Assembly: GCA_945867245.1 (NCBI GenBank)
Contig: CAMBHQ010000002.1
Location: 1-21,734 of the forward strand
Reading direction: 5' to 3'
Source: an uncultured Porphyromonas sp.
GTDB taxonomy: Bacteria > Bacteroidota > Bacteroidia > Bacteroidales > Porphyromonadaceae
Length of the DNA: 21,734 nt
Shown here: one piece after another, positions 6,510 to 12,488 of the stretch
Layout of the letters: every line of letters starts with the position of its first letter
Numbering within the stretch: the first letter of the stretch is position 1
Notes under the pieces: generated by a model
Database searches by the model: none
The model's input: the letters and a program-made list of their open reading frames with translations, nothing else
Told to the model about the DNA's origin: nothing
Position numbers and translations under genes: made by a program

Positions 6510-8222
6510 ATGAAACATTGGAAGATTACTCTAGCTCTCATACTTGGCCTAGCCTCCTGTATGCAGGAAGAGGTACTAGCTCCTAAAGTTTTTATGGGGG
6601 ATAGTGATGAGGTTATTGTCTTCGAGGAAGCCTCGCCCCGAGCAAAGGGCTATCAGCAAAGAGACTTAAGAGGGCTAGGGGGAGATACGGAAAGCGCTAT
6701 CGAGTGGTATAAGAACCATAATGACTTAGCTTGGCTTGGACGCACCTACTGGTTTAAGGGAGAAGACTCCCTTGCTTCTGAGCTTAAGAAGAGACTTATT
6801 GATGTGCAGAGTCTTATGGAGGACAGAGAAGTACAAGATAACATCAGTGTTACCAATGAGCGTAAGGACTCCATAGGCTATTATATAACGAGAGATTATC
6901 GCAACTTAAGGAAAGAGAACCGACGCTATCAAAAGATAGGTGGAGGCTTTAAGTTAAGTTTGTTTGGCTTGAAGCTGCTAGGTGTTAGTTCCTCACACGA
7001 GAAGACGTTCTACTCTCTGCGAGAGAGTTTTGATACAGCTTTATGGGGAGAGTGTAATATCGTTCATTCGCGTAGCTCTGTAGAGATGCATGATGGTCTA
7101 TTGCTTCGGGCGAATATTATTGAGCGACATTTGGCCTCGGGATTTACTCGAGAGCTCTATTCGGCCCCGATAGGGGAGATTTGCGATGGATATGGTCCTC
7201 TCGTATTGAGTAAGTATATCCTTGGGGGCAAGTTGTCTGCGAAGTATATGTATCAAAATCATGAGAAGATAGAAGCAGATACCGCATATTCTACGTTTAC
7301 AGCCAATGTGTCATTGTCGTTCTCTCCGATAAAGAAAACAGCTGGTAAGGATAGTCTGAGTGGCGGTGAAGGCGCACAGGATTCTGTTGGCGTTAATTAC
7401 CAACGTTCTGTCTATAAATTTGATTACTCCAAGTTGGATTTGAAAAAGATGTATATGGCAGTACACACAATAGGGGGGACCCCCTCTATAGGGCTTAATA
7501 TTCCTGTGATGACTGTAGAGGAGCTTAAAACTGGAGGGTTGGATTTGGGACCATGGTACACTAGTCTTGCAGACGCAAGTACTCATACTCTACTTGATGT
7601 CAAAGATGGAGGGTTGCTCCCTATTTCGGAATTCATACTAGAGAATAATTTCAAGCGGCGCATCATGGATGTCTATGCTGGGGTTCTTGAGCGTAACACC
7701 ACCAATATGATACCAGAGTTAGAGATTCGGAAGGTTTATGTACGTAGTGATAGCCAAGGGAAGCCGCTCTGCGACGTCGCTCTAGTGCTCAAGACTCGTA
7801 ACGATGATAGAGTAATCCTTACTCGTCTTGATGAGCAGGCCTCAGATGAAACCCTAAGAGGTTACGACGAGCGTAGCCTTTTTACCCAAAGAGGGAAAGA
7901 ACTACTTAAGCAGATGGATGGTATGTTCGTTGGACTTAAGAAGCTCGGTCGTACCAAGGTGTTGTATCCTTATTTGCGTACAACGCTATGTACGGAGGCA
8001 ATTGTAGACTTCAAGAATATGTATAGGTATAAGAACCCTCTCAATAAGGTGGTCTACCTATACGATAGCAAAGCGAAGATAGCCTTCTCGTACTACGATG
8101 GAGATGAGGGAGACGAAACGCAGGTAGAGGTATATGGACTTGCCACTTGGGCTAGTACACTCCCAGAGAAGAAAATTTCGATGCTCAATTTGCTGCAGAA
8201 TTACAAGGTAATAGGCTTATAA
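6510..8222 (+). CDS. MACPF-domain lipoprotein (pore-forming family)
   Basis: MACPF proteins (complement C9, perforin and the Bacteroides antimicrobial BSAPs) assemble into membrane pores. This 570-residue protein starts with a clear lipoprotein signal (lipobox LASC, Cys17) followed by MQEE, suggesting surface display. The family signature, usually Y/W-G-T/S-H, then a short stretch and GG, appears as Tyr228-Gly229-Pro-Leu with Gly239-Gly240 (YGPLVLSKYILGGKL). The Thr-His pair is lost. Downstream landmarks are in order: IGGTP at 321-325, WYTSL at 349-353, and LLPISEF at 369-375 followed by a helix and a tyrosine (DVYAGVL), as in other MACPF domains. A Gly/Ser-rich insert lies at about 280-292. 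Residues from about 400 are an unassigned beta-rich C-terminal domain that might hold the targeting function. It is the middle gene of the operon. Whether it forms pores or acts on competitors is inference. Confidence 0.75.
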   Translation: MKHWKITLALILGLASCMQEEVLAPKVFMGDSDEVIVFEEASPRAKGYQQRDLRGLGGDTESAIEWYKNHNDLAWLGRTYWFKGEDSLASELKKRLIDVQSLMEDREVQDNISVTNERKDSIGYYITRDYRNLRKENRRYQKIGGGFKLSLFGLKLLGVSSSHEKTFYSLRESFDTALWGECNIVHSRSSVEMHDGLLLRANIIERHLASGFTRELYSAPIGEICDGYGPLVLSKYILGGKLSAKYMYQNHEKIEADTAYSTFTANVSLSFSPIKKTAGKDSLSGGEGAQDSVGVNYQRSVYKFDYSKLDLKKMYMAVHTIGGTPSIGLNIPVMTVEELKTGGLDLGPWYTSLADASTHTLLDVKDGGLLPISEFILENNFKRRIMDVYAGVLERNTTNMIPELEIRKVYVRSDSQGKPLCDVALVLKTRNDDRVILTRLDEQASDETLRGYDERSLFTQRGKELLKQMDGMFVGLKKLGRTKVLYPYLRTTLCTEAIVDFKNMYRYKNPLNKVVYLYDSKAKIAFSYYDGDEGDETQVEVYGLATWASTLPEKKISMLNLLQNYKVIGL

Positions 8223-8246
8223 GTGTAATATTAAATAAATACAGGT

Positions 8247-8717
8247 ATGAAGACTAAACTAATAGGACTGCTATTCGTGTGCGTATTCGTGCTTCTGGCT
8301 AGTAGTGCGTGCTCCTCGCAGGATGAGCCTGCCAAGCAGTTGACGGCTAAGGATCTTGCTTACACTGTATGGTATAGAGATCACTATTCTGTGCGAAAAA
8401 GCTATAGTAATAGTGGATATTACTTAAACCTGAGTTTTACAAAGATTATTACTTTTACTGATGAAAGTGGGTTTATAGAGGCGACGGCCCCAAGTGTAGA
8501 TCCATCGGAGGCATTGATATCCTCTGGGAGCTCTTGGGAGGGGCGTTATCGGATAGTAAAAGACCTATACTTCGAGAACGGTATCCCATACAGGATCACG
8601 AACTACACTGGGGATAGGTTTGAGGCAATACCTACCGATGATTTCAGTGAGGAGAATGCTCAAAAGTCGGGCTTTGGTTATACGAGAAAATATGTCTTTA
8701 GAAGGGTGAAATTGTAG
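8247..8717 (+). CDS. Small lipoprotein of unknown function, third gene of operon
   Basis: The 156-residue protein has a long hydrophobic signal and a lipobox ending at Cys22 (LASSAC). SSQDE follows, the same Gln-acidic-acidic pattern as in the two genes upstream. The mature part has strands such as LSFTKIITFTDESGFIEA and SWEGRYRIVKDLYFE, which recall small lipocalin-like Bacteroidota lipoproteins, but I cannot assign a family. It lies 24 bases downstream of the MACPF gene, just before a terminator, so it is the last gene of the operon. Its position would suit an accessory or self-protection protein. There is no direct evidence for that. Confidence 0.75.
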   Translation: MKTKLIGLLFVCVFVLLASSACSSQDEPAKQLTAKDLAYTVWYRDHYSVRKSYSNSGYYLNLSFTKIITFTDESGFIEATAPSVDPSEALISSGSSWEGRYRIVKDLYFENGIPYRITNYTGDRFEAIPTDDFSEENAQKSGFGYTRKYVFRRVKL

Positions 8718-8755
8718 CCGATGTCTACTGCGGCTCTACTCACCGTGCGCTTTAT

Positions 8756-8797
8756 AGCAACGGCTATCCGAATATTCAGATAGCCGTTGCTGTGTTT
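8756..8797 (+). terminator. Terminator of the lipoprotein operon
   Basis: A perfect 13-base stem (AGCAACGGCTATC, 8756-8768, with 8779-8791) is followed by GTGTTT. It lies 38 bases after the third gene's stop. Confidence 0.75.
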
Positions 8798-8803
8798 ATG
8801 GTG

Positions 8804-8852
8804 CCTACTATGCGGCCAAACGCAGAGCCTCTCCCAGTGGCAAGGCTGCCTG
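8804..8852. repeat. Copy of the intergenic repeat found at 4735-4784
   Basis: Bases 8804-8852 align with 4735-4784 at 41 of 50 columns with one gap, counted by eye. The first 20 bases differ at one position. A 17-base exact match (GCCTACTATGCGGCCAA) links 8803-8819 with 4711-4727. Both copies are in the same orientation and bracket the three-gene lipoprotein operon. Confidence 0.8.
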
Positions 8853-8996
8853 AGACTGTCTGCATGGTCTCTAAAATGGCAGGCCGAGACGAATAATCGT
8901 GGCTGAGAAGGCGCTTGGGCTGATGGTGAAGGGAGGTTTACTCGTGTAGCTGACCGAACCCGACCACGCAGTGCGAGCGGAGCTAATGTAACAACT

Positions 8997-9025
8997 AACG
9001 AAGCGAGTGCCGTATCATGCAATAG
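8997..9025. repeat. Intergenic repeat shared with 16658-16686
   Basis: This 29-base stretch starts AACGAAGCGAG and matches 16658-16686 at 24 of 29 positions in the same orientation. Here it lies about 77 bases upstream of the yceD -7 box. The other copy lies downstream of a promoter. Confidence 0.65.
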
Positions 9026-9078
9026 TCTCTATTAGTATGCTGTTCTAGTGGGCTTGCTGAGTTCATCAGTGGTCCCTC

Positions 9079-9109
9079 TTGTATAGGACGTTTTTTTTGA
9101 CTACCTTTG
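9079..9109 (+). promoter_or_regulatory. Promoter of yceD-rpmF
   Basis: TTG at 9079-9081 and a perfect TACCTTTG at 9102-9109 are spaced by 20 bases. The spacer contains a T8 run (9091-9098). The start codon is 25 bases downstream of the -7 box. Confidence 0.75.
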
Positions 9110-9133
9110 TCCCGATTTTTGTATATCTAGGCA

Positions 9134-9673
9134 ATGAATACAGACCTATATAAAATAAACCTCAAGAGCCTGCGGGATGGTGAGCACGAGTTCACCTACC
9201 TCCTCGATAGTGCTTACTTCGAGGCTGTTGAGGGTAGCTTTATCCTCGATGGCGAGGTCGATGCCGAGGTGCGCGTGCTCAAGCGCGGGGATTTGTATCA
9301 GCTGAATATACTGGTTGATGGCTATGTCGTAGTGAGCTGCGATCGTTGTCTAGGAGAGCTAGAGGAGGATGTGTACAGCGAGCGCGATTTGGTCGTAAAG
9401 TTTGGCTCTGAGTATAGAGAGGAGAGCGACGAAGTATTGGTAGTGCCTGCTCAAGAGGGTGTGCTAGACTTGTCGTGGATGCTCTACGAGGATGTTGTCC
9501 TCAGCCTGCCTATGCAACGTATGCACCCCGAGGGTGAGTGCGATAGCGAGATGACGGCACGCTATGCGTCTATGTCGAGCTCTGTAGCCGCCCCCGAGGC
9601 GGATGGCGTAGAGCGTGATGACGATGGCGTAGACCTCCGCTGGGCAGCCCTCAAGAAGCTCAAAGAGTCCTAA
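9134..9673 (+). CDS. YceD/DUF177 family protein
   Basis: The 179-residue acidic protein shows the DUF177 layout: an N-terminal beta segment, the CDRCLGEL motif (a Cys-x2-Cys pair at about residue 74), an acidic middle part, then DLSWMLYEDVVLSLPMQRMH, a helix typical of the family. YceD proteins are encoded next to rpmF in many bacteria and are linked to 23S rRNA processing or ribosome assembly. Here rpmF follows after 34 bases, so the usual pair is kept. The protein is cytoplasmic, with no signal sequence. Confidence 0.93.
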   Translation: MNTDLYKINLKSLRDGEHEFTYLLDSAYFEAVEGSFILDGEVDAEVRVLKRGDLYQLNILVDGYVVVSCDRCLGELEEDVYSERDLVVKFGSEYREESDEVLVVPAQEGVLDLSWMLYEDVVLSLPMQRMHPEGECDSEMTARYASMSSSVAAPEADGVERDDDGVDLRWAALKKLKES

Positions 9674-9707
9674 GCTAGAGAAAGTTAATAATTAAATATA
9701 TAAAGTA

Positions 9708-9893
9708 ATGGCACATCCTAAGAGAAGACAGTCCAAGACGAGAACAGCCAAGCGTCGTACCCACGACAAGGCTCTAGTACCAACCCTAGCTAAGTGCGCC
9801 AACTGCGGCGAGTGGCATGTATTCCACACTGTGTGTGGCTCATGTGGCTACTACCGTGGCAAGCTTGCTATCGAGAAGGAGCTAGCTCTCTAA
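9708..9893 (+). CDS. rpmF: 50S ribosomal protein L32
   Basis: This 61-residue basic protein is part of the large ribosomal subunit. It begins MAHPKRRQSKTRTAKRRTH, the usual L32 start. Cys30, Cys33, Cys43 and Cys46 form a zinc ribbon, so this is the zinc-binding form. It is cotranscribed with yceD. In many bacteria plsX and fabH follow rpmF. Here a 138-base gap and an efflux operon follow instead. Confidence 0.97.
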   Translation: MAHPKRRQSKTRTAKRRTHDKALVPTLAKCANCGEWHVFHTVCGSCGYYRGKLAIEKELAL

Positions 9894-9959
9894 GCCCTAG
9901 GCTAGAGACTCGTAACGAAAAGGTGCGGCAGAGGAGTAATCCTTTGTCGTACTCTCGTT

Positions 9960-9990
9960 TTTGGGGGGGGGTGAGTATGAACTATGTATA
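9960..9990 (+). promoter_or_regulatory. Possible efflux-operon promoter with a G9 tract in its spacer
   Basis: TTTG at 9960-9963 and TATGTATA at 9983-9990 are 19 bases apart, the ideal Bacteroidota spacing. The -7 element matches only four of the six fixed consensus positions. A run of nine G (9963-9971) fills the start of the spacer. Position and spacing fit a promoter for the channel gene at 10032, but the weak -7 box keeps this tentative. Confidence 0.4.
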
Positions 9991-10031
9991 TAGGCTGCTT
10001 GTTAGCATTTAGAACTAAGAAATAGAGATAG

Positions 10032-11396
10032 ATGATGAATATTAGAAGATTGGCTATCATGGCGTGTCTAGCTTTTGCCTGCGCAGGGCGAGGTGGGGCA
10101 CAATCGAATGATAGTCTTAGCCTTAGCCTAGGGGAGGCGCTTGACCTCGCTGAGAAGCAGAGCCTTAGTCTGCGTTCGGCGGACCTAGGTATTGCTAAGG
10201 CCAAGATGGATAGGCGTGTCAGCCTAGCCAATTTCTTCCCGACCGTAGGGCTTAATGGGAAGTATGACTACACGATCAAGAAACCGAAAGTCTATTTCGG
10301 TAGCGAGGACGGAGATGCCACCGACCCTATGTCCACGATGATGCCTAGTGATGGTGTCGAGATGGGGCAGAAGCACAACCTCACAGCAGCGCTGAGTGTC
10401 TCGATGCCCCTGATAGCGCCACAACTATGGGCTAGTCTGGAGCTAGATAAGGTCGCTGTCGAGACCGCTCTAGAGAAGCTACGTGCTGGGCAAATAACGC
10501 TCCGCAGCGAGGTGCGCAAGGCCTATATGGGGGCACTACTAGCCGAGGAAAGCTATCGTGTACTCATGGCTAGCCTAGAGAATATGATACAGAATCGGGA
10601 TAATATCGCCGAGAAGTACAAGCGAGGTTTGGTGGCTGAGTATGAATTGATACGTATGAATGTGCAGGTACAGAACCTACAGCCTAACCTCATACAGGCC
10701 GAGCAACAGGCGCGTTTGGCCAAGATGAAGCTACTTGTGCTGATGAATATGGAGCCTACTACCCGTCTACGCCTCAGTGAGAGCTTGGGAGATTATGAGG
10801 GGCGTATCGATAGCTTGGCGCTCAGTTATACTCAGGTGGGCGATCTCAGTGCGAACCCTAATCTGCGTAGTCTCGACCTAGGTCTACGTCAGCTAACAGC
10901 AGGTCTACAGGCCAAGCGTATGGAGTACTATCCGACGCTAGGGCTAGACTTCAACTATGCCTACGCCTATGCTAGCGACTATTTCCGTCTCGGTAATAGT
11001 AAGCGCTGGACACCTACGTCCTCGATAGGTCTAGTACTCAATGTGCCACTTTACTCGGGTGGCTCTACGCGCTATGGCCTCAAGAGTATGCGTATACAGC
11101 AAGAGGCCCTAGAGGTGCAACGCGAGGAGCTAAAGCAACAGCTACAGCTGCAGTCTACCAGTCAGCGTGATGCTCTGCGCAACGCTACGGCACAATACCA
11201 TGCTAGCCGAGAGGCCGAGCAAGGAGCCAAGCGTGGCCTTGAGATAGCCACCGTACGTTACAAGACGGGCAACGGCACGCTACTAGAGCTAAATGACAGC
11301 GAGCTGGCACTGCGTCAGTCGCAGCTCAACCTCGCACAGGCCGTGTATAATTATATGGTGGCTATATACGCTATTGATGAGCTAGAGGGACGCTAA
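10032..11396 (+). CDS. TolC-family outer-membrane efflux protein
   Basis: This is the outer-membrane channel of a tripartite RND efflux pump. It has 454 residues with a signal peptide ending near residue 24 (CAGRGGAQ). The mature part shows the two-repeat TolC (OEP) design: long heptad-rich helical stretches at about 120-240 and 340-450, and beta-strand segments (GLNGKYDYT, GLDFNYAYAY, IGLVLNVPLYSGG). The last of these is the conserved second-repeat barrel strand followed by the GG turn. Two adjacent ATG codons (10032 and 10035) could both start translation. The first of three genes, it is followed by the adaptor after 43 bases. Confidence 0.93.
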   Translation: MMNIRRLAIMACLAFACAGRGGAQSNDSLSLSLGEALDLAEKQSLSLRSADLGIAKAKMDRRVSLANFFPTVGLNGKYDYTIKKPKVYFGSEDGDATDPMSTMMPSDGVEMGQKHNLTAALSVSMPLIAPQLWASLELDKVAVETALEKLRAGQITLRSEVRKAYMGALLAEESYRVLMASLENMIQNRDNIAEKYKRGLVAEYELIRMNVQVQNLQPNLIQAEQQARLAKMKLLVLMNMEPTTRLRLSESLGDYEGRIDSLALSYTQVGDLSANPNLRSLDLGLRQLTAGLQAKRMEYYPTLGLDFNYAYAYASDYFRLGNSKRWTPTSSIGLVLNVPLYSGGSTRYGLKSMRIQQEALEVQREELKQQLQLQSTSQRDALRNATAQYHASREAEQGAKRGLEIATVRYKTGNGTLLELNDSELALRQSQLNLAQAVYNYMVAIYAIDELEGR

Positions 11397-11439
11397 GAGG
11401 ACGAGAGAAAAGGAAAGAGAATAGAATCAAGGAATAGAT

Positions 11440-12462
11440 ATGAAAAAGTACATCACGCTAGCACTTGCGGCTACTGTGTCTAGCCTAGTAATGATAGCCT
11501 GTGGGTCGGGAGACAAAAAGCCTGAGCAGGTGGCTCAGACCGATAGTGTAGAGGCGATTAAGGTAGAGCGAGTAAGGGTAGAGCTAGATACCATCGATAT
11601 AAGTGAGAAGTTTACGGCTACGCTAGAGGCCAAAGTCAAGAATAACATCAGTGCTCAGACGGGCGGGCGCCTACAGCAACTGCTCGTTAAGGTCGGCGAT
11701 AGAGTCGGGCAGGGGCAGGTGGTAGCACGTCTAGAGGCTACACAGCTAGCGACGGCACAGATACAGCTCAATGATGCCAAGCTCGCCGTGTCTCGTATGA
11801 GCGAGCTCTACAAAATTGGCGGGGTGAGCAAGGCTCAGCTAGAGCAGGCCGAGAGCGCTCTGGCGATAGCACAGCAACAGGTTAATAATTTGGCGACAAA
11901 TACCTCTCTGCGCAGCCCTATTAGCGGGATTGTTACGGCTAAGAACTATGATAATGGCGATATGACGAGTCCCTCGTTGCCTGTCGTCGTTATTGAGCAG
12001 ATAAGCCCTGTCAAGGCAACGATACATGTGTCGGAGGCTTATTATACGCAGCTCCAGAAGGGGCTATCGGCCTCGCTGAGTGTAGAGGCCCTAGGCGAGG
12101 GGACTTTTGATGGTACTATCGCTAATGTGTACCCGACTATCGACAGCAAAACGCATACGGTGCAGGTAGAGGTAGAGTTTGCCAACAAGGATATGCTCCT
12201 GCGCCCTGGGATGTATGGCTCGCTAAAGCTAGACCTCGGGCGTAGAGCTGCTCTCCTCGTCCCCGACAAGGCCGTACAGCGTATCGTCGGAGCGGGTAAA
12301 CGCTTCGTTTATGTAGTACATGATGGCAAGGCTGTGTATCGCGAAGTCGAGATAGGGGAGAAGTTTGGCGACAAGCAAGAGATCCTCGCAGGTCTGGAGG
12401 CAGGCGAGGAGGTGGTAAGCTCGGGTGCTGCCAAGCTCAGCAACGGCCAAGCCGTCAAGTAG
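11440..12462 (+). CDS. RND efflux periplasmic adaptor lipoprotein
   Basis: This is the membrane fusion protein linking the pump to the outer-membrane channel. A lipoprotein signal ends at Cys21 (VMIAC), anchoring it on the periplasmic side of the inner membrane. The order is typical of the HlyD/AcrA type: a split lipoyl domain (SAQTGGRLQQLLVKVGD and later LRSPISGIVTAKNYDNGD), an alpha-hairpin between them with the QLEQAESALAIAQQQVNNL helix, a beta-barrel domain, and a C-terminal membrane-proximal domain (VPDKAVQRI to GEEVVSSGAAKL). The 340-residue length is normal. It sits between the channel and pump genes. Confidence 0.94.
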   Translation: MKKYITLALAATVSSLVMIACGSGDKKPEQVAQTDSVEAIKVERVRVELDTIDISEKFTATLEAKVKNNISAQTGGRLQQLLVKVGDRVGQGQVVARLEATQLATAQIQLNDAKLAVSRMSELYKIGGVSKAQLEQAESALAIAQQQVNNLATNTSLRSPISGIVTAKNYDNGDMTSPSLPVVVIEQISPVKATIHVSEAYYTQLQKGLSASLSVEALGEGTFDGTIANVYPTIDSKTHTVQVEVEFANKDMLLRPGMYGSLKLDLGRRAALLVPDKAVQRIVGAGKRFVYVVHDGKAVYREVEIGEKFGDKQEILAGLEAGEEVVSSGAAKLSNGQAVK

Positions 12463-12488
12463 TCTCTATCTAGTCTAAACACAATGCT

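Larger units (their letters stand above)
8718..9133. other. Intergenic stretch with terminator, two repeats and a promoter
   Basis: This 416-base gap has no credible gene. The open frame on the minus strand crosses the terminator and has no recognisable content. It contains the operon terminator (8756-8797), the repeat shared with the other side of the operon (8804-8852), a repeat shared with the region near 16658 (8997-9025), and the yceD promoter (9079-9109). Nothing was recognised in 8853-8996. Confidence 0.75.

Noticed and set aside
4666..8852. The bracketed lipoprotein block as a composite transposon or integrative element
   Set aside because: No transposase, integrase or inverted terminal repeats are present. 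The bracketing repeats are imperfect and could be part of a dispersed intergenic family.
8678..9022. A 114-codon open frame on the minus strand
   Set aside because: It overlaps the end of the third lipoprotein gene, crosses the terminator hairpin and a dispersed repeat, and its translation has no recognisable domain, signal or composition of a real protein.
9977..10012. A short frame starting MNYVYRLL upstream of the efflux operon as a leader peptide
   Set aside because: Only 11 codons, no attenuator structure or codon run, and if the promoter at 9960-9990 is right its start codon would not be transcribed.
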